Below, in pieces: positions 62,881-64,000 of a stretch of DNA of 64,000 nt. Both the position numbers and the translations under genes were made by a program. The notes below the pieces were generated by a model. The model did no database searches. It saw nothing but the letters and a program-made list of their open reading frames with translations, and had not been told where the DNA came from. Within the stretch, counting starts at the first letter, position 1; each line of letters opens with the position of its first letter. The DNA is from Alphaproteobacteria bacterium (GTDB lineage Bacteria > Pseudomonadota > Alphaproteobacteria > RF32 > CAG-239), in contig JAFVWM010000032.1 of assembly GCA_017501665.1 (NCBI GenBank), positions 62,001 to 126,000 of the forward strand, given 5' to 3'.

Positions 62881-63534
62881 GGATAATTTTTTAAGTGTTT
62901 TTCTTATGTTACTTTTGCTTTATAATCAAAGACATATATTAAACTGTCATCGCTCCGAGGAGGTGGTTGTCATGCCTATTTTGTGCGGTAAGTTATTGTC
63001 ATTCTTTGAGGTGCGCTGTGCGTCCGTGCGTAAAAAATAACTGTCATGCCTATTTTGTGAGTGATAAACGAACAAAATTCAAGGCATCTTCCTTGTTTTT
63101 ATTAAAAAGTTGAAGATCGCTTGACCTCGTCGTACCTCCTCGGAGCGATGACAGTTTAAAATTGTTTTTTACTAAGTTGAAGATGCCTAACCTCGCTCAT
63201 TACATTCGCTCAGGGCATGACATTATTGTTTTGTCGCACAAAAAAATAGCTTTTGACATTTCTTACTTATTCACTCACTCAGGCGATGACATTTTGTAAG
63301 TAGTCGGGATTGCCGCGTCGCGAATACGCATCGTAATGGCAAGGCTTTATTTTGTAATATTATACACTATTTTTTAACTATTAAAGTTTAAGGTTGGAGA
63401 TAGTAAAAAATTTCATTTTTTGGTTTTGTCTAATTATCTTTATCTTTTGACAAAATTTTCTTGACAAAAAATTATGTGAATGCTAGGAAGATAAATGACA
63501 TATGACCAAAAATTTAGATTAAGGAGAAAAAATA
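62881..63534. other. Intergenic repeat block
   Basis: No gene is convincing here. A perfect 26-bp inverted repeat (62939-62964 and 63134-63159) encloses about 170 bp, inside which an 18-bp direct repeat occurs twice (62968-62985 and 63042-63059). A further GC-rich imperfect palindrome follows near 63305-63345. Two TTGACA boxes (63447-63452 and 63461-63466) near the end may belong to a promoter of the next small gene. Confidence 0.6.
62939..63159. repeat. Inverted-repeat-bounded intergenic element
   Basis: The outer arms are exact 26-bp complements; both contain TCGCTCCGAGGAGGT or its complement. Without any reading frame it may be a MITE-like or palindromic intergenic repeat. Confidence 0.7.
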
Positions 63535-63711
63535 ATGATAAAAGATATTTCTAAAGAAGATGCTCAAAAATTATATAATTCCGCATCAACTCATGTTACC
63601 GCCGGTGCCAATATGAAAAGAGTTGCAGAAGGTTATGCACATGATAATAAACAACAACCTAATAATATTACAAGAATAATCGCTTCACAAAAAGGAAAAG
63701 GTTCTAAATAA
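63535..63711 (+). CDS. Unknown small protein (58 residues)
   Basis: A short frame preceded by AAGGAG 9 bases before the ATG. Start MIKDISKEDAQKLYNSAS, end IIASQKGKGSK; it is hydrophilic and basic at the end, with no recognised family. A well-spaced ribosome binding site and the next gene on the same strand, 31 bp on, support it. Confidence 0.5.
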   Translation: MIKDISKEDAQKLYNSASTHVTAGANMKRVAEGYAHDNKQQPNNITRIIASQKGKGSK

Positions 63712-63742
63712 ATTTAATTTGTGCCGTTTTTAAGGAGGGCAT

Positions 63743-64000
63743 ATGTCAATAGAAAAAATTTTAGTAGATAATTATACATTTTCATTAACAAAAGACGGTT
63801 GGTTAATTTCTTTAGAAATGGGCAACGATAATGTTAAAGATGCATTTTTATCTTATGACGGCAGAAACTGTGCCATTTTGACCGTTAATAATGAAAAAGC
63901 TTATTTGCTGACCAACATATCTTTGGATATCAGAGAAGAATTAAACAAAATGGATAAAGTTATCATTATTCATTTAGAAGATGGCGAAATAGCCAACGGA
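63743..64000 (+). CDS. Unknown protein, N-terminal part (cut by window end)
   Basis: 86 residues are visible and the frame runs off the right edge. AAGGAGG lies 4 bases before the ATG. The sequence is acidic and mixed alpha/beta (SIEKILVDNYTFSLTKDGW at the start) with no recognised family. Likely co-transcribed with the small gene before it. Confidence 0.5.
   Translation, partial: MSIEKILVDNYTFSLTKDGWLISLEMGNDNVKDAFLSYDGRNCAILTVNNEKAYLLTNISLDIREELNKMDKVIIIHLEDGEIANG

Noticed and set aside
62846..63040. Open frame of 64 residues after topA
   Set aside because: It overlaps the end of topA and runs through the inverted-repeat element without a ribosome binding site.
1..64000. CRISPR arrays, rRNA genes, insertion sequences with transposases
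   Set aside because: None seen: no regularly spaced repeats, no rRNA-like sequence and no transposase frame.

Overview
The window is AT-rich DNA of a Gram-negative alphaproteobacterium. The best evidence is the envelope cluster at 45.7-58.5 kb, which has the alphaproteobacterial order pyrH-frr-uppS-cdsA-rseP-bamA-lpxD-fabZ-lpxA-lpxI-lpxB and uses LpxI rather than LpxH. The low GC content, OprB-like porin, DotB-like ATPase and heavy reliance on vitamin salvage suggest a host-associated (perhaps gut) lineage. That last step is inference; there is no rRNA in the window to place it.

Layout. 1-4.9 kb: right end of a prophage or phage-derived cluster (tail fibre end, tail chaperone, DUF1833, NlpC/P60, TipJ-like tail tip, lysin, holin and a nested spanin pair). 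5.0-5.2 kb: HU. 5.36-21.6 kb: a surface-polysaccharide locus preceded by an Mpi-like serine invertase and a short inverted-repeat-bounded segment that carries a near-consensus promoter, now pointing into the locus. The first two genes after the switch are a serine recombinase homologue that has lost its catalytic arginines and a protein made of six helix-turn-helix repeats. A second six-HTH protein sits inside the rml genes. The rest is dTDP-rhamnose synthesis, RgpF-like glycan proteins, NAD-dependent epimerases and left-handed beta-helix acyltransferases, in one tightly overlapping series. 22.3-35.2 kb: an OprB-like porin and two clusters of NAD/nicotinamide salvage genes (two NadM-like adenylyltransferases, PnuC, PncA, PncB, NadE, plus a CofE-like ligase, a nucleoside deoxyribosyltransferase and a radical SAM protein), with some unknown genes and a DotB-like ATPase between them. 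35.3-45.5 kb: mixed genes (slyX, DegT aminotransferase, mlaA-mlaC, thrS, SemiSWEET pair, FadL, HxlR). 45.7-58.5 kb: comEC and the lipid A/BAM/phospholipid cluster on the minus strand. 58.7-62.9 kb: plsY, dprA and topA on the plus strand. 62.9-64 kb: an intergenic repeat block and two small unknown genes.

Two systems deserve most attention. First, the invertible promoter with its adjacent invertase, dead invertase paralogue and HTH-repeat proteins looks like a phase-variation switch for surface glycan, comparable in logic to Bacteroides Mpi-controlled capsule promoters but in an alphaproteobacterium and with unfamiliar regulators. The DNA-binding domain of the invertase, of its dead paralogue and of the first repeat of each HTH protein are recognisably alike. 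Second, four separate NAD-salvage transcripts begin with the same leader RNA fold: a hairpin with a 2-nt bulge on the 5' side, a loop containing AGGG, and (clearly in three of four) a pseudoknot from the loop to a segment near the ribosome binding site. In two leaders that segment can alternatively pair to open a hairpin that hides the ribosome binding site. This is strong comparative evidence, within one window, for a riboswitch-like element.
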